A DNA stretch of 64,000 nucleotides. Origin: Culex pipiens pallens. Its lineage: Eukaryota; Arthropoda; Insecta; Diptera; Culicidae. Position 1 is the stretch's first letter; every line of letters starts with the position of its first letter. This document shows positions 22,638 to 32,348 of this stretch, piece after piece. The notes under the pieces were generated by a model. That model saw only the letters and a list, made by a program, of their open reading frames with translations. It searched no databases and was not told where the DNA came from. The stretch is from contig NC_068938.1 of NCBI RefSeq assembly GCF_016801865.2, positions 64,058,817-64,122,816 of the forward strand, read 5' to 3'. Made by a program: the position numbers and the translations under genes.

Positions 22638-22960
22638 CTCAAGTAACCGCGAGGCACTAAATAGGGCATTAAATCAGCATTATATTGGCATTTAATACCA
22701 GCAAATAATGCTTCAAAACATTAAATCAGCACTTTTCCCTTGAGAAATATTTCAAGTGGCGCACAGTGATGCTGATTTAGTGCCTCACCGAAAGCTCGAA
22801 CAAAAATAAACTGCTTTGTCGACGTCCAGGCTGGGGACAAAACAAGAACAGCTGCTCCACCCACTTGGTGGTGGACCTCCTTTGTTTTTTTCTCCTGTTG
22901 CGTTTCATGTGTGAGTGTGACACTTTAATGTTATTCTTGCATTTTCTCGTCGATCTCCAG

Positions 22961-23178
22961 GATGCGCGCCAGCCAACTGATGTATTCTATGATAAGTGTT
23001 TGTTTTGAAAGTTTTAATCGATGTGGTTGATGCATCGAACATTAAGGAAGACTTTCTATCTGCTGTTTCGAGTTTCTTGTTCATGAGAAAATCCCCGGAA
23101 ATTATTGACGAGTCGCTCAGCAAATTGCGGCCAGCCAGTCAAGTGCAGTACAATCAATTACGGAAAGCTTGGGGTTAA
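22961..23178 (+). pseudogene. Coding-like remnant inside the CCCAAGTAAC element
   Basis: A good splice-acceptor-like stretch (CGTCGATCTCCAG) ends at about 22960. The bases after it read DARQPTDVFYDKC before a stop. In another frame, from about 22996 to the stop at 23176-23178, the DNA is open for 60 codons and contains DVVDASNIKEDFLSAV, RKSPEIIDESLS and QVQYNQLRKAWG. The residue mix is protein-like, and the base composition is richer in GC than the flanks. It has no ATG start and at least one frame break, so it is at best a fossil exon or exons. Family unknown; it may be host sequence carried by the element. Confidence 0.35.
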
Positions 23179-23846
23179 TAGGGACACTAGCGGATGGCTA
23201 ACGTGAACTGCTTTTCCGAGGAGTGCTTGGTCCACGGTAGGCAAAATTTCACAAAGTGTATCAGACTTCCGGAAAGCAGCTTTTTGCTTGTGAGAAAAGC
23301 CATTCAATATCGATGGGTTACTTTGTTGATAAACATCAAATGATTTGAAGCACATTTTCAAGGTCGTAAATATTGATTTAATGCCCATTGTAATGCTGCA
23401 AAGTTTTGGTACTTTGAGGCACTCGCAAAGTTTATTTACTACTTCAAAACATTCCAGTGCTGATTTAGTGCTGAATTAATACTTCAATGAAGTGCTTGTG
23501 GTTACTTGGGTAGGCCTATTTATAAAACCTTCATACACAGCAAAAAATCCGATGGTAAAATCGCATGCAAAAGCATGCACATCACCTTTGTGAGCAAAAG
23601 CATGTAATATTGTATGAGAAAACGTGTACACAAAAAGCATGTACCAAAGAAAAAAATCAGGTCTGCTCACCCCAAAAATAACATCAATCCGGCAAGTGTC
23701 ATATTCAGATAACCAAGTCCGCGCCCCAACCCGCTCGGCTATCTCGCCGCTGTGAAAATGGATGGATCAATGTCAATGTAACAGTAGGTTTTCCGTACGT
23801 TGTATACTGTGTTAACTACAAACGATGTATGGGGAACCTACAGCTA

Positions 23847-24215
23847 CACAGCAAAAAATCCGATGGTAAAATCGCATGCAAAAGCATGCACATCACCTTC
23901 GTCAAAATAAACACTTAATATTACACACTGCATGTACAATTTTTGCAAACACAAAAAAAAAGTTGCAACCGACGGGACTCAAACCCAGCACCAACAGTAA
24001 GGACTGGCGCCTTAGCCCACTCGGCCATCAGAACGATGAAAAGCTGAAAGGATAAACGCATATATGGGCTTGACATTTCGGTCAAGTAGGTTTCCCATAC
24101 TGATGAGCTACATATTTCAAGGTGTAAAATTACATAAAATTGCTTAAAAAAATGCAATATTTATTTTACACCCAGGCCTTTTACACGCAGCTGGATTACT
24201 ACTTTTTTAGCTGTG
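23847..24215. mobile_element. Related MITE inserted in the previous one, 369 bp, TA target
   Basis: CACAGCAAAAAATCC at the left and TTTTTTAGCTGTG at the right, flanked by TA (23845-23846, 24216-24217). The uninterrupted centre CTACAGCTACATCGG occurs in complement in copy 1 near 17268-17282, so the insertion is proven. The left 54 bases are nearly the same as those of its host, the rest differs. It carries its own tRNA-like unit. Confidence 0.85.
23963..24031 (-). ncRNA. tRNA-like unit followed by a T run, inside the inner MITE
   Basis: On the minus strand, GATGGCCGAGTGGGCTAAGG (A-box region) and GGGTTTGAGTCCCG (B-box region), then within a few bases a run of nine T, the signal that ends RNA polymerase III transcripts. 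The A box resembles class II (Leu/Ser) tRNAs. It lies in a transposon copy, so a genuine tRNA gene is doubtful, but a Pol III transcript is plausible. Confidence 0.55.
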
Positions 24216-24462
24216 TACATCGGTGAAAATCTAACCATATTCATAGCGGCGAGATAGCCGAGCGGGTTGGGGCGCGGACTTGGTAATCTGAATAAGATAC
24301 TTGCCGGATTGATGTTATTTTTGAGGTGAGCAGACCTGATTTTTTTCTTCGGTACATGCTTTTTGTGTACACGTTTTCTCATACAATATTACATGCTTTT
24401 GCTCACAAAGGTGATGTGCATGCTTTTGCATGCGATTTTACACAAATATTTTTTACTGTGTA

Positions 24463-24725
24463 GGAGCTAGAGGCTTTACAACTGAATCTTAACAACCTCC
24501 TCAAAGCCTTAATGAAACCTTTATTAACACCTAGTCAGGAGTTATGGAAAAATAACGTTTCATACGTCTTTAAACGTTAAATGCCGAAAAAAAAATTTTG
24601 ACAAAAAATAGTCTTCGTCTTGCCAAATTATTTGAAATGACATTATGAGATGGTTTGCAAAAATGGCGATGATGAATAATAGCTATTGGAGGTATTTAAA
24701 ATAATTTGGAATGACAATAGTTCGA
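24463..24725 (-). repeat. Continuation of the GTTTTAT-rich repeat (reverse of 4836-5070)
   Basis: After the MITE the host repeat resumes: GGCTTTACAACTGAATCTTA corresponds to the complement of bases near 5055, followed by CCTAGTCAGGAGTTATGG and TTTTTGACAAAAA-like words in matching order. This fixes the orientation as opposite to the 4119 copy. Confidence 0.75.
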
Positions 24726-24892
24726 AAAACATAATCGAAAGGGCAAAATATTTAACGGGCAAAAGGTCGAAAAGAACAATTTAAAAAATCGATCTATTGC
24801 CCTTTTGATTTTTTGTCCATTTTTGAACCTGACCTTTTGTTATTTAATCTTTGTAGGATTTAAAAATTAATTCTAGGTTTTATTTTATTTGA

Positions 24893-24966
24893 CCGAGCCA
24901 CGTAGCCCAGTGGTAACGCTTCCGCCTCGTAAGCGGTAGATCGGGATTCAAATCCCGGCTCGGACC
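24893..24966 (+). ncRNA. tRNA-like head of the SINE (anticodon-like CGT)
   Basis: CCGAGCC at the start pairs with GGCTCGG at the end. TAGCCCAGTGGTAACGC gives the A box, CCGC-CTCGTAA-GCGG the anticodon arm, and GGATTCAAATCC the B box and T arm. All parts are in the right order for a tRNA, more complete than in the other SINEs here. As it is bounded by target duplications it is taken as a SINE head. Confidence 0.8.
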
Positions 24967-25193
24967 AACACAACTGGTGATCTTTTCCCTTCTGGATTCG
25001 ATTGATTAGTAAAGGGAAGGTAGTGTATTGTCACAAACTGGACCTTATCAAGACACCTTAGGGACCTATGGACTTATGGAATGTCAACATAAACCTTAAC
25101 ATGTTAACAATTAGTTGAGAATGAAACTGCCACTGAATCCGCTTTGTAAATGCCGGGGTATTCCCCTCAAGAACTGGGAAAGATTTACTTTAC
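24894..25193 (+). mobile_element. tRNA-headed SINE with a perfect 16-bp target duplication
   Basis: TTTTATTTTATTTGAC stands at 24878-24893 and again at 25194-25209. Between them are a tRNA-like head, a body of about 225 bp, and a T/A-rich tail ending TTTACTTTAC. The perfect duplication points to a fairly recent insertion. Replication would depend on a LINE enzyme; no LINE 3' end in this window matches its tail clearly. Confidence 0.9.
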
Positions 25194-25209
25194 TTTTATT
25201 TTATTTGAC

Positions 25210-26380
25210 ACAGAAACTCAACCTGACGCCTATGCCTTTCTATTGCTCACCGAACAAAAACTGGCAAAAGCATGATGGGGCTTAAATTTAAAACACTGGA
25301 GAAACCATCACGGGGGGGAACCGTTTGCCAACGGAGGGTGGTCGGACAGGAAAATGCGAAGGGGGGCAAGCACTGAGCCTGCGAGGCGAAAAAAACTACT
25401 TTTATGTACAAAACTTTCTATTTCTTCCCACACTCTCCCGAGGACAGCACAGCAGGGGCGTGCTTTTAGGTAACCGACACAACGACGACGACGACGACAA
25501 GACATAAGGTGAAGGATGTGCTTCTCTAGAATTTGAACTAGCAGAAGCAGGCAGAGCCGGCAGCATCAGCCTCGCCAGCAGCAGTTCGAGTTGTGGGTGG
25601 TTGGTTTTTCCTCTCCTCCTCCTCCGTAAGGAGGAGTGCTGTGTGCGTTTTCGGTGCGTGCTGGCTGACGATGCTGGTAGGAAAGCAGTGGGGTGGTGGG
25701 AAGGTGGTTTTTCTGATGTAGAGACGAATTTCCAGCACTGTTTCTTTGTGCAGAAGATGAAGGTGCCGGTTTGTGTACCGGTTGTGGAGGGGGTTTTTCT
25801 TGCTGGGAAATGATGCTGGAAAGGAAAAGGGATGAGGGAAAGGGGATGTTTACTTGTATTCTAGTTTGAAAAACGTTGCCAACGGAAAGTGAAAGTGGAA
25901 CGACATCGAGATGGTTGGATTTTAGGCGGGAGGAGAAAACCTGGTGGGGGGTGCAATGGAGAGGTGAAGCAGTGGAGAAATATTGCTCCGGAAACTGAAA
26001 ATCGTCCTTGAGGAAACTCATACCAGAGAGGAAAAAATGAACTTAGTGAACAAATTGATTGTGTTTAAAAATCTAGTATAATTGTATGATAATATCCAAC
26101 AACAAAAACAAATCTTTCGTAAACCGTTTCAAACAATGCTTGTTTATAAATTGATTGATCAAATTTGCAATCGAAAGGAACTTAACAAATGTAAGGTAAA
26201 ACTTAGCCCAAATAACGCCATGATTCGAAATCCGGACACTTAGTAGCATGCAATTTTTGTTATAGCTGGCAAAAAATCATGTAATATGTTGGAAATATAG
26301 AGATATCATAAGGATGTAGTATAAACAATCAGTTTTAAGAGAATGCATGCAAAATAGGTCTTTTGTTACAATTTTTCATC
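25210..26380. other. Unique island then AT-rich repeat fragment
   Basis: 25310-26030 is GC-rich with CGA and CTC tracts and overlapping open frames on both strands, including one of 151 codons (25566-26021, minus), none recognised. GAAAGTGAA occurs at 25885-25893. From about 26255 the DNA is a diverged inverted copy of 15880-15995. Confidence 0.5.
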
Positions 26381-26399
26381 AGATTTTTAAAATTATTTC

Positions 26400-28010
26400 A
26401 ATTTCAATTCAGTTTATTTGTGAATAATCAAGATACAATGAGTTCATTAAGGTACATAACTGAGTTTTGGAGTTCCTTTCAGCTGTGTGTTACATCGTAA
26501 TTCAATCGGAAGTATTATTACTTATAAATATTAAATAGAAGGCAAGAGTTAGAAAAAGTTTTCAAAAAACTTGCAGAAAGTGCAATGGGAAAAGGATAGA
26601 TAAAGAGAAAGCTTAACACTAGATCACAGAAAAAATCAATTGTAGATGTGCTTAATCATCAGCTCCCCAAGGGCCAGGAATTGTTCCGCCTTATTCCGGC
26701 AGCTCCGAAACCGCGTCATCATCTCCCCCGCGAGAGCAAAGAACTCCGACAGGGTAAAGAGATCTTCCCCGGTGACTTCTTGCTGGGCCGCATTGCCGTT
26801 ACCGGCAGCGACCACGCTGGCGAACGAACGCCCCCAACCAGGAGGGAACGCTGAGTTTTCCGCTGGAACCGTACGCTGTCCAGCTGCAGGAACTGCTGCC
26901 CTCATACTTCGCTGAGGAGAGTAGGACGCTGCTGCTTTCTTCTTCCTCTTTTCCTGCTCCTCGAGGTAGGCCTTGCGCGCGACGCATCCGCGGTAATTGC
27001 CGGTATGGTTACCGTCACAGTTAGCGCACCTTACGCGCGGCTTGGTTTGTTCTGCCTTGTCCCCCAAGTCCGCTTATCGTGGCAGTGCGCACGCCTCCGA
27101 AAGGTGTGACTCACCGCACTTCACGCAGCGGGCCGGAGGTTGCAGTTCCGCGAGCCGTGGCCGAATTTCTGGCAACGGAGGCATTGCGCTACGTCCGTCG
27201 GGTTCTTGGCGTAAAACCGCCAGTTTACCCAAAAACCGTCCAACGTCTTAGTCCGCCGCAGGTCTTGGATCTTGACGGTGCCTCGGTCGAAGTACAACAG
27301 GTACAGTGTGTGTGTACCTGTTATCGTTGTCTTGTGCGAGAGCACTTTAATCTCCCGCGGTTTTATTCCGGCGTCCGAAAGGTGCTTCTTCAGGTCGGAA
27401 ACCGGACGGTCTTAGTAACCCTGCAAGACGACCTTGACAGGGGGCTTTTCGGGGTTGAATGTGTAGAAGTTGAAGTTGCTACGCTTCAATCCTTCAAGCA
27501 CCAGGTCGAAATTCTTTTTGGTTAGTATGATCACTTGCACTGAAGACTTGCCGATTTTCAGACAATATCCGAGGCCTTCCAGCAACTCGTCAACATCGTC
27601 CGCCAACGTGGCCAAAACAAAACTTGGAGGTGGTCTTCGTTCCGTAGGAGAATTGTTCTTTTTTGACGTCGACACTTTTTTCCATGCACGACCATCATCG
27701 TCGTCGTCGTCGTCGGTAGTCCTGCTACCGTCGGTGTTTTCTTCATCATAGCTCAGCATCTGGAACTCGTTCCTGATGGGGATGTTGGCGGATGTTGATG
27801 TGCCACTGGTCGTGGCACCGGAAGTACCGGAACGGGTTCGCACTGGTGATCTCGGAACGTATCCGGGATGTAGTAACTTTTTGTCGATTCCATCTGCGCT
27901 CACGCTCCCCTGCGCGATGGCGGCCGACACGGCGTTGGTTTGTTTACCTTTTTGCACACGGCCGGTAGACGAATGCGCAATGCGTAAGTGCAATTCGTTG
28001 CAAAACTAGT
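26400..28010 (-). mobile_element. Retrotransposon remnant: ORF1 followed directly by a 3' end, no ORF2
   Basis: The minus strand carries a decayed gag-like ORF1 (26636-27993), then about 240 bp of untranslated sequence with an AATAAA-containing word (ACAAATAAACTGAATTG) near 26400-26415. Nothing resembling endonuclease or reverse transcriptase follows. Either ORF2 was deleted, or this is a non-autonomous ORF1-only derivative. Exact ends and target duplications were not found. Confidence 0.65.
26636..27993 (-). pseudogene. Non-LTR retrotransposon ORF1 (gag-like), frameshifted
   Basis: Three consecutive open pieces on the minus strand make one degraded protein. The 5' piece (27412-27993) has a Ser/Thr-rich start, a seven-Asp run and an EELLEGLGYCLKIGKSSV-like fold region (written here in part: DVDELLEGLGYCLKIG). 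The middle piece (27121-27345) reads DGFWVNWRFYAKNPTDVAQC and ends in a CCHC knuckle, CLRCQKFGHGSRNC. The last piece (26636-27067) opens with CANCDGNHTGNYRGC, a second knuckle typical of Jockey-type gag proteins, and ends with a Phe/Glu-rich tail. The protein would bind element RNA. Frame changes near 27350-27410 and 27070-27120 break it. The 5' piece has no clear ATG. Family certain from the knuckles and order; clade less so. Confidence 0.8.
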
Positions 28011-28205
28011 TTTTTTCAGCACTCGTCATATTTGTCCAACTCGGTCAACCTCGTTGGATAAATGTACGACTGAAGTTGAAAAAATCTTCTTTTCGCAACT
28101 TGTTAAATAAACTACTATTTTGCAACGTATTGCATAGACCACTATTCAGCAATTCTACACGAAAACAGCACGGCCAAAAACAAAAGTGCTCAAAGTTGAA
28201 CCTGC
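28011..28205. other. Possible 5' remnant of the broken retrotransposon, nothing clear
   Basis: On the minus strand this lies upstream of the ORF1 remnant and could be its 5' untranslated region. It has the inverted-looking words CAACTCGGTCAACC and CCTCGTTGG but no defined end. Confidence 0.3.
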
Positions 28206-28555
28206 TTTTTTTTTGTTTGACCATTAGGGTGACCTACGCTGTGTTAGGGTGGTCCGAAAAAAAAATCATTTTCGATAATTTTTGCAAAAACCACATTTTT
28301 TAAAACTTTTTCAAATGTTACAATATATTTTTTTGAAACACAAAACTATTTTTTTGAAAGCCAAACTAATTGCGCCAAGACAGGTAAGATTGGTTAAAAT
28401 GGTGCGAAGTCATGATTTTTTTCAAAAAATATTACTTTTTTCGAAAATGGACGAAAACGATTTTTTTTCGGTTAACCCTAGCCCAGTGTAGTTCACCCTA
28501 ATTGTCAAACACAAAAATACCGGTCTAATTATATTTGTCAAGGAACCCCTAGTCC
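28206..28555. repeat. MITE family with GTTTGACNATTAGGGTGA ends
   Basis: TTAGGGTGACCTACGC (28224) pairs with GTAGTTCACCCTAA (28488-28501), and the pairing extends outward through GTTTGAC / GTCAAAC. Fragments with the same words and the trailing GGCCAAGGAACCCC segment occur at 42884-43020 and 49655-49700. Confidence 0.65.
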
Positions 28556-28794
28556 AATTTTGTATTGTTGTATTGTATTATTGAGGAATTCAAAAACCTT
28601 TACAGAAGTTTCATTTTTGACTTTGGCAATGGAACTTATCGTTGCAAATACATCGTAAGTGTAGAAGGTTAAGAAATAGCTTTTTTTTATCTATTTTTCC
28701 ATATTTATTTATTTTAGGTCCTATCTAGGCAAACTAATTTTTTTTTTATTTTAAAACTAAAAGCTTTAGGTTCTCTAAAAACTACTAACCCTAT
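28556..28794. other. AT-rich spacer, nothing seen
   Basis: Long T runs and no open frame or inverted repeat of note. The words AAGCTTTAGGTTCTCTAAAAACTA near 28760 (given only in part: GCTTTAGGTTCTC) resemble a piece at 16755. Confidence 0.3.
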
Positions 28795-28964
28795 ACAGAA
28801 AAAAATCAATTCTCGTAACCGCGAATAAAGTTCACGAATGTGAGAACCACGAAGGAATTTATTCATGAGTATGGTGCATTTGCACTATAAACGTGAATAT
28901 ATTCCTTCGTGGTTCTCGCATTCGTGAATTTAATTCACGATTTTGAGAATTGTTTTTTTCCGTG
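28795..28964. mobile_element. Hairpin MITE family F, copy 1 (TA target)
   Basis: A 170 bp near-perfect hairpin flanked by TA on both sides. Arm words: AATTCTCGTAACCGCGAA, GAGAACCACGAAGGAA and complements; ends CAGAAAAAAATC and TTTTTTTCCGTG. Other copies are at 34639-34816 and 40253-40424. Confidence 0.85.
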
Positions 28965-28969
28965 TAACA

Positions 28970-30637
28970 GTAATACTAATTTTCTCTTTATTTCATAAAA
29001 AATCTCAAAACTTATTATTTGAACTTTTACTAAATATCTACTCCAATTTCCTCCAATCGTTATAAGAATCAATTCAATTCAACTTAAGCTCAACAACACC
29101 TTCACCCAGCATCAATACCCCCATCGTCACGGTTCGCTTCCTATATCAGAGCTGGGCCAAACTGATCCTCCCCATTTACGTCGCAAACTTTCACAATTAA
29201 TTCCGGTACCGGTGGCCCATATTTTCCCATATCGCAAATAAATCTCTCACGCGCGCTGCTTTAAAATGCAATTTTGTCATTATTTAGCCATGAAATACAG
29301 GCCACCCCCCAACCCAACAAAACAGCTCCTCGAGGGAAGAAAAGTCCCCGCCGAAGCACGCCGGAAACCCATTTATCTGAAATCTGTAAACGGGGAAAAC
29401 TTTTATCATTTCAGCATCTTTCGTCGAGCTGGAAGGCCTGGCCAGGACTGTTGTGCGTTTTTCTTCTCCCGGGTCCCATAAAGACATAGTTTTCTCGTAA
29501 CGCCAAAACGGTCTACCCGGACCGATAAATCAAGCTCGCGGAAAAACAATATCGAAGGCAGTATAACATCCCACCGGCGGCGCTAGCAGACACACACCGA
29601 GTTGGTCACCCGATCCTGGTGGAGCCCTACATACGGGGGAGAGCAACCCATCCATAGGGGGTGGGGGGTGGCGATGTCGAGGGAAACCCAGGGCATGGAT
29701 GTTATTGTCGTTGCTACTGCTGAAGACGGTTGGCGGTGCAGGATTGGGAAAAAGGACGCAGAAGATGAACACGACAGCAAATAACAGACTTTCGGCAGGA
29801 CCTGGACACGGCCAGTGGTGCAGGTCTATGGAGTCCTAGTCAGAGGTTCTGAATTTTGATATTATTTTTAAGTAATGCATATTTCAAGATTGATAGACAT
29901 TTTAGTGTTTAAAAATGTGAACATTCTGGACAGTATAGTTGGGGTCTAAATCAGGGTGATTCATTTTAATTATTATGGTAAGACCACATAAGTGATTGAA
30001 TCCTTCCTCCTAAAATCAATTGCAAAAGCCTCTGTTTGTAAATACCTGAGCCTGAAACATTTATTTAAGAAGTTAATTTTTGAGTGATTTATGCTTTCCT
30101 CACTGAAGAGGGCAAAACGTCGAAATAGAACCACTGCATCAATCGCCCTTCCCAAAGTACAGGAAACGACCGAATTCTCAAGGATCTGTATTTTCTTCCG
30201 ATCGCGCAGCATCATCTTCTGTTGCTTCACAAAAACCCCATAATAAAACGCTTTCACTTTCACTGGAGCTTCTCGACCAGCTCTATCCTGAAGCACACAA
30301 ACACACACAGACTCTCGAGGACATGAACCAAAGACGACGACGAAGACCACCCATCGATTGCCGTTTCCTTCCTGCTTTTCCAAATGCCATTCTCTTCTGA
30401 TGATGGCCGTAACTAAGAAGGAACCAGAGGTGGGAGAAGTGGGGAGCAAGGATGGCTGGTGGCACCCGAGGGTAAAAACGAAGAAAGACTCACTAAACTA
30501 CTTTTCCCTTCACTTTCACTGGAAACTTCTTATCATTTCGTCTTACCCTCTGATTCTGCCCACAGACCCACCTCCCACTTGAGTTTTCTAACGAATTGTC
30601 ATGCTGGGATGTGCTGGGTGTGCACTTTCACTTCGAC
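28970..30637. other. Unique islands, no gene recognised
   Basis: 29090-29830 and 30040-30630 are GC-richer and hold overlapping frames of 60-158 codons on both strands (largest 29973-30449, minus) without a known domain. GAAAGTGAA occurs on the minus strand at 30253-30261 and 30509-30517. Likely host intronic or intergenic DNA. Confidence 0.45.
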
Positions 30638-31154
30638 GTCGTCGTGCTATCTTGTCGCACCCGCCATTTCGACGTTCCGAGAAAAACGCGTTTTAATGTT
30701 TGACCTTGAATATACAAAAACGAGAGCACGGAATGTAAACAATAACAAACACGTTTTTTTTGGCTCACTTTTCTGTGCATTGTCCCAAAGTTTGGTTGAA
30801 GTTGGTTTCTGGAGTCCCGAGTTATAATTACAAATGTTTACGGTAGTCTAGCTTGTACGTGCGACAAACGCATCCTGACTTTCCTGGCCTGAAATCCCTT
30901 TGGCCTTTTGTCGCACTTGCATCAATTTTCATGGAGTGACAAGATAGCACGACAAGATTGAAACTACTTTCATATGTAAAGTGACAAAAATGCACGGAGT
31001 TTTTTCGGTTTTTGTTGAATATCTCAGGATTGAAATCGAATTTTGGGGATCTGTGACGGTCAAAAGGTGAGGCATTGTGAGCTGCACAAAATGGCGTTCT
31101 TAACTCAATTTGGCCCAAAATGCACGTACGACAAGTTAGCACGATGGCGACGAC
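30638..31154. repeat. Repeat with GTCGTCGTGCTATCTTGTCG ends
   Basis: GTCGTCGTGCTATCTTGTCG at 30638 pairs with CGACAAGTTAGCACGATGGCG near 31131 (first 20 bases shown in part: CGACAAGTTAGCACGATGG). Internal words GACAAGATAGCACGACAAG (30940) and GTGCGACAAACG (30859) repeat the same theme in both directions. About 517 bp, non-coding, probably a MITE. Confidence 0.65.
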
Positions 31155-31549
31155 TTTCTCTCAAGGAATACGGAACGTTTATTTGACGTGGCATGGTTCT
31201 GGGAAAATGATTCTTCAGATGGTGTTTGTAAGCTGATAAATGATTGCTTTACACTGACGAATTAAATTTAATTGGATTTTTGAAATTGAAGAAATATTCT
31301 AAACCATCAAAAAACTTTTAAGGGCAATGCATTTTATATTTATTTAAACAAAAAAAAATCAGAAATCAGCAAAATCTGAATTTTCTATAAAAATTAACTG
31401 TATTTGGCAGTGATGCCGAATTCTAATGAGCAAAATGCATCAAAGTTTAATTCCAATCGAAAACCCGATGAAGCCATTCAGTTCAGCGTCCAATTTCCTT
31501 AAAAAAAAGCAGTCGGGTTTTTCTTTATCCTTTATTGTTTCAAAGATAT
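31155..31549. other. AT-rich spacer, nothing recognised
   Basis: No conserved frame, no repeat with a defined end. Confidence 0.35.
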
Positions 31550-31765
31550 CCCAAGTAACATTTTTTTCCAGGAGTTCTACAAGAGCTCTTCAAGATAGCT
31601 ACAGCATAGCGGTTTGGACCGCTGTAGGATAAAATTCTCTTCAAAACTTCTTCAGGAGTTTGGAAGAGTACTTGAAGAGAGTTTTATCCTACCGCGGTCC
31701 AAACTGCTATGCTGTAGCTATCTTGAAGAGCTCTTGTAGAACTCCTGGAAAAAATGTTACTTGGG
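31550..31765. mobile_element. Hairpin MITE with CCCAAGTAACATTTTTT ends
   Basis: Perfect-looking hairpin: CCAGGAGTTCTACAAGAGC and GCTCTTGTAGAACTCCTGG, AGCTACAGCATAGC and GCTATGCTGTAGCT, with outer ends CCCAAGTAACATTTTTT and AAAAATGTTACTTGGG. Arms of about 85 bp around a loop near 31655. It shares its termini with the repeats beginning at 4119 and 21863. Confidence 0.85.
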
Positions 31766-32348
31766 ATGGCCAACAGATGGCCAAAATCACAAAACTTTGG
31801 GGCGGTACCAAAAAGAAGGGGTGGTCCAATTTGGTTCAAAATCGGGATTCTTAAATGTTTTGATAGTATCAAAAGCTCTACCAAATTTGAGCCTGATCAG
31901 AAAAAAAAACAATTTCGAATGGTGTGCCAACTGGCGATATCATGGTAACTGTTATTCCGACTTTCTTTTGAAACTTTTGCAAAATTTTCTGATCTACTAA
32001 AAAGTTATTTTGAAATATTAAAATCAAGCTTAAGTTTTGGAAAGGTCTAAACATAGATAAGTTTATTGTAGACTTAATCATATTTAAAAAAAATTATTCA
32101 TTTGGCTGTGTTGTCTATTGTAACAAAATTCTTTGATAAAATGCCCTATTTTTAAGTTATGACCAAGTGTTCATTTTGAAAAAAGTTGTTTTTTTTTCCT
32201 GTAGACGTCACGACAAAACTAACATTCTTTTTTGTAGAGAAATGATCAGTGACTACATCCAGAGTTTTTTTTTCGTTTATAGGACCTTTTCAAAAACACT
32301 CTAGATATGTTTTACCGTTATTTGTAGCAACTTTAAGTTCATAACATA
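31766..32348. other. AT-rich DNA, no gene recognised
   Basis: Short open frames only. Words such as GATATCATGGTAACTG suggest an old repeat. No defined ends. Confidence 0.3.

Larger units (their letters stand above)
21888..22639 (-). mobile_element. Composite SINE with two tRNA-like units and (GATTA)n-type tail
   Basis: A 23-bp direct repeat with one mismatch flanks it (21865-21887 and 22640-22662, key word CGAGGCACTAAAT). On the minus strand it starts with a tRNA-like head at 22566-22637, then a second tRNA-like unit in the opposite direction at 22432-22503, a body of about 500 bp, and a tail of GATTA repeats at 21888-21909. At 752 bp it is long for a SINE; it may be a SINE fused with other material. 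Class inferred from head, tail and duplication. Confidence 0.7.
21863..23510. mobile_element. MITE-like element with CCCAAGTAAC ends, split by a SINE
   Basis: It begins CCCAAGTAACC (21863) and ends GGTTACTTGGG (23510). The subterminal words GAGGCACTAAAT and ATTTAGTGC, TTTTGAAGTAG-like and CTACTTCAAAACATT also pair. The composite SINE at 21888-22639 interrupts it. The remaining interior (22663-23480) carries a coding-like stretch at 22961-23178. No transposase recognised. Confidence 0.65.
23536..24460. mobile_element. tRNA-like MITE, copy 2 (TA target), hosting another MITE
   Basis: Ends are CACAGCAAAAAATCC and, at the right, ATTTTTTACTGTG, with TA on both sides (23534-23535, 24461-24462). 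The empty site exists in complement at about 5070-5080, in the repeat that starts at 4119. Each arm carries the tRNA-like string GGCGAGATAGCCGAGCGGG or its complement (near 23735-23755 and 24245-24265) and the GCATGCAAAAGCATGC palindrome. The ends and TA target suggest Tc1/mariner mobilisation. The inserted element is 23847-24215. Confidence 0.85.

Noticed and set aside
24893..24966. Real tRNA gene for threonine
   Set aside because: The sequence is bounded by a 16-bp target duplication and runs into a SINE body, so it is a SINE head.
27079..27525. 148-codon frame on the plus strand
   Set aside because: It is the antisense shadow of the ORF1 remnant.
30625..30634. An eighth GAAAGTGAA copy near 30625
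   Set aside because: On close reading it is AAGTGAAAGTG, one base short of the exact word.
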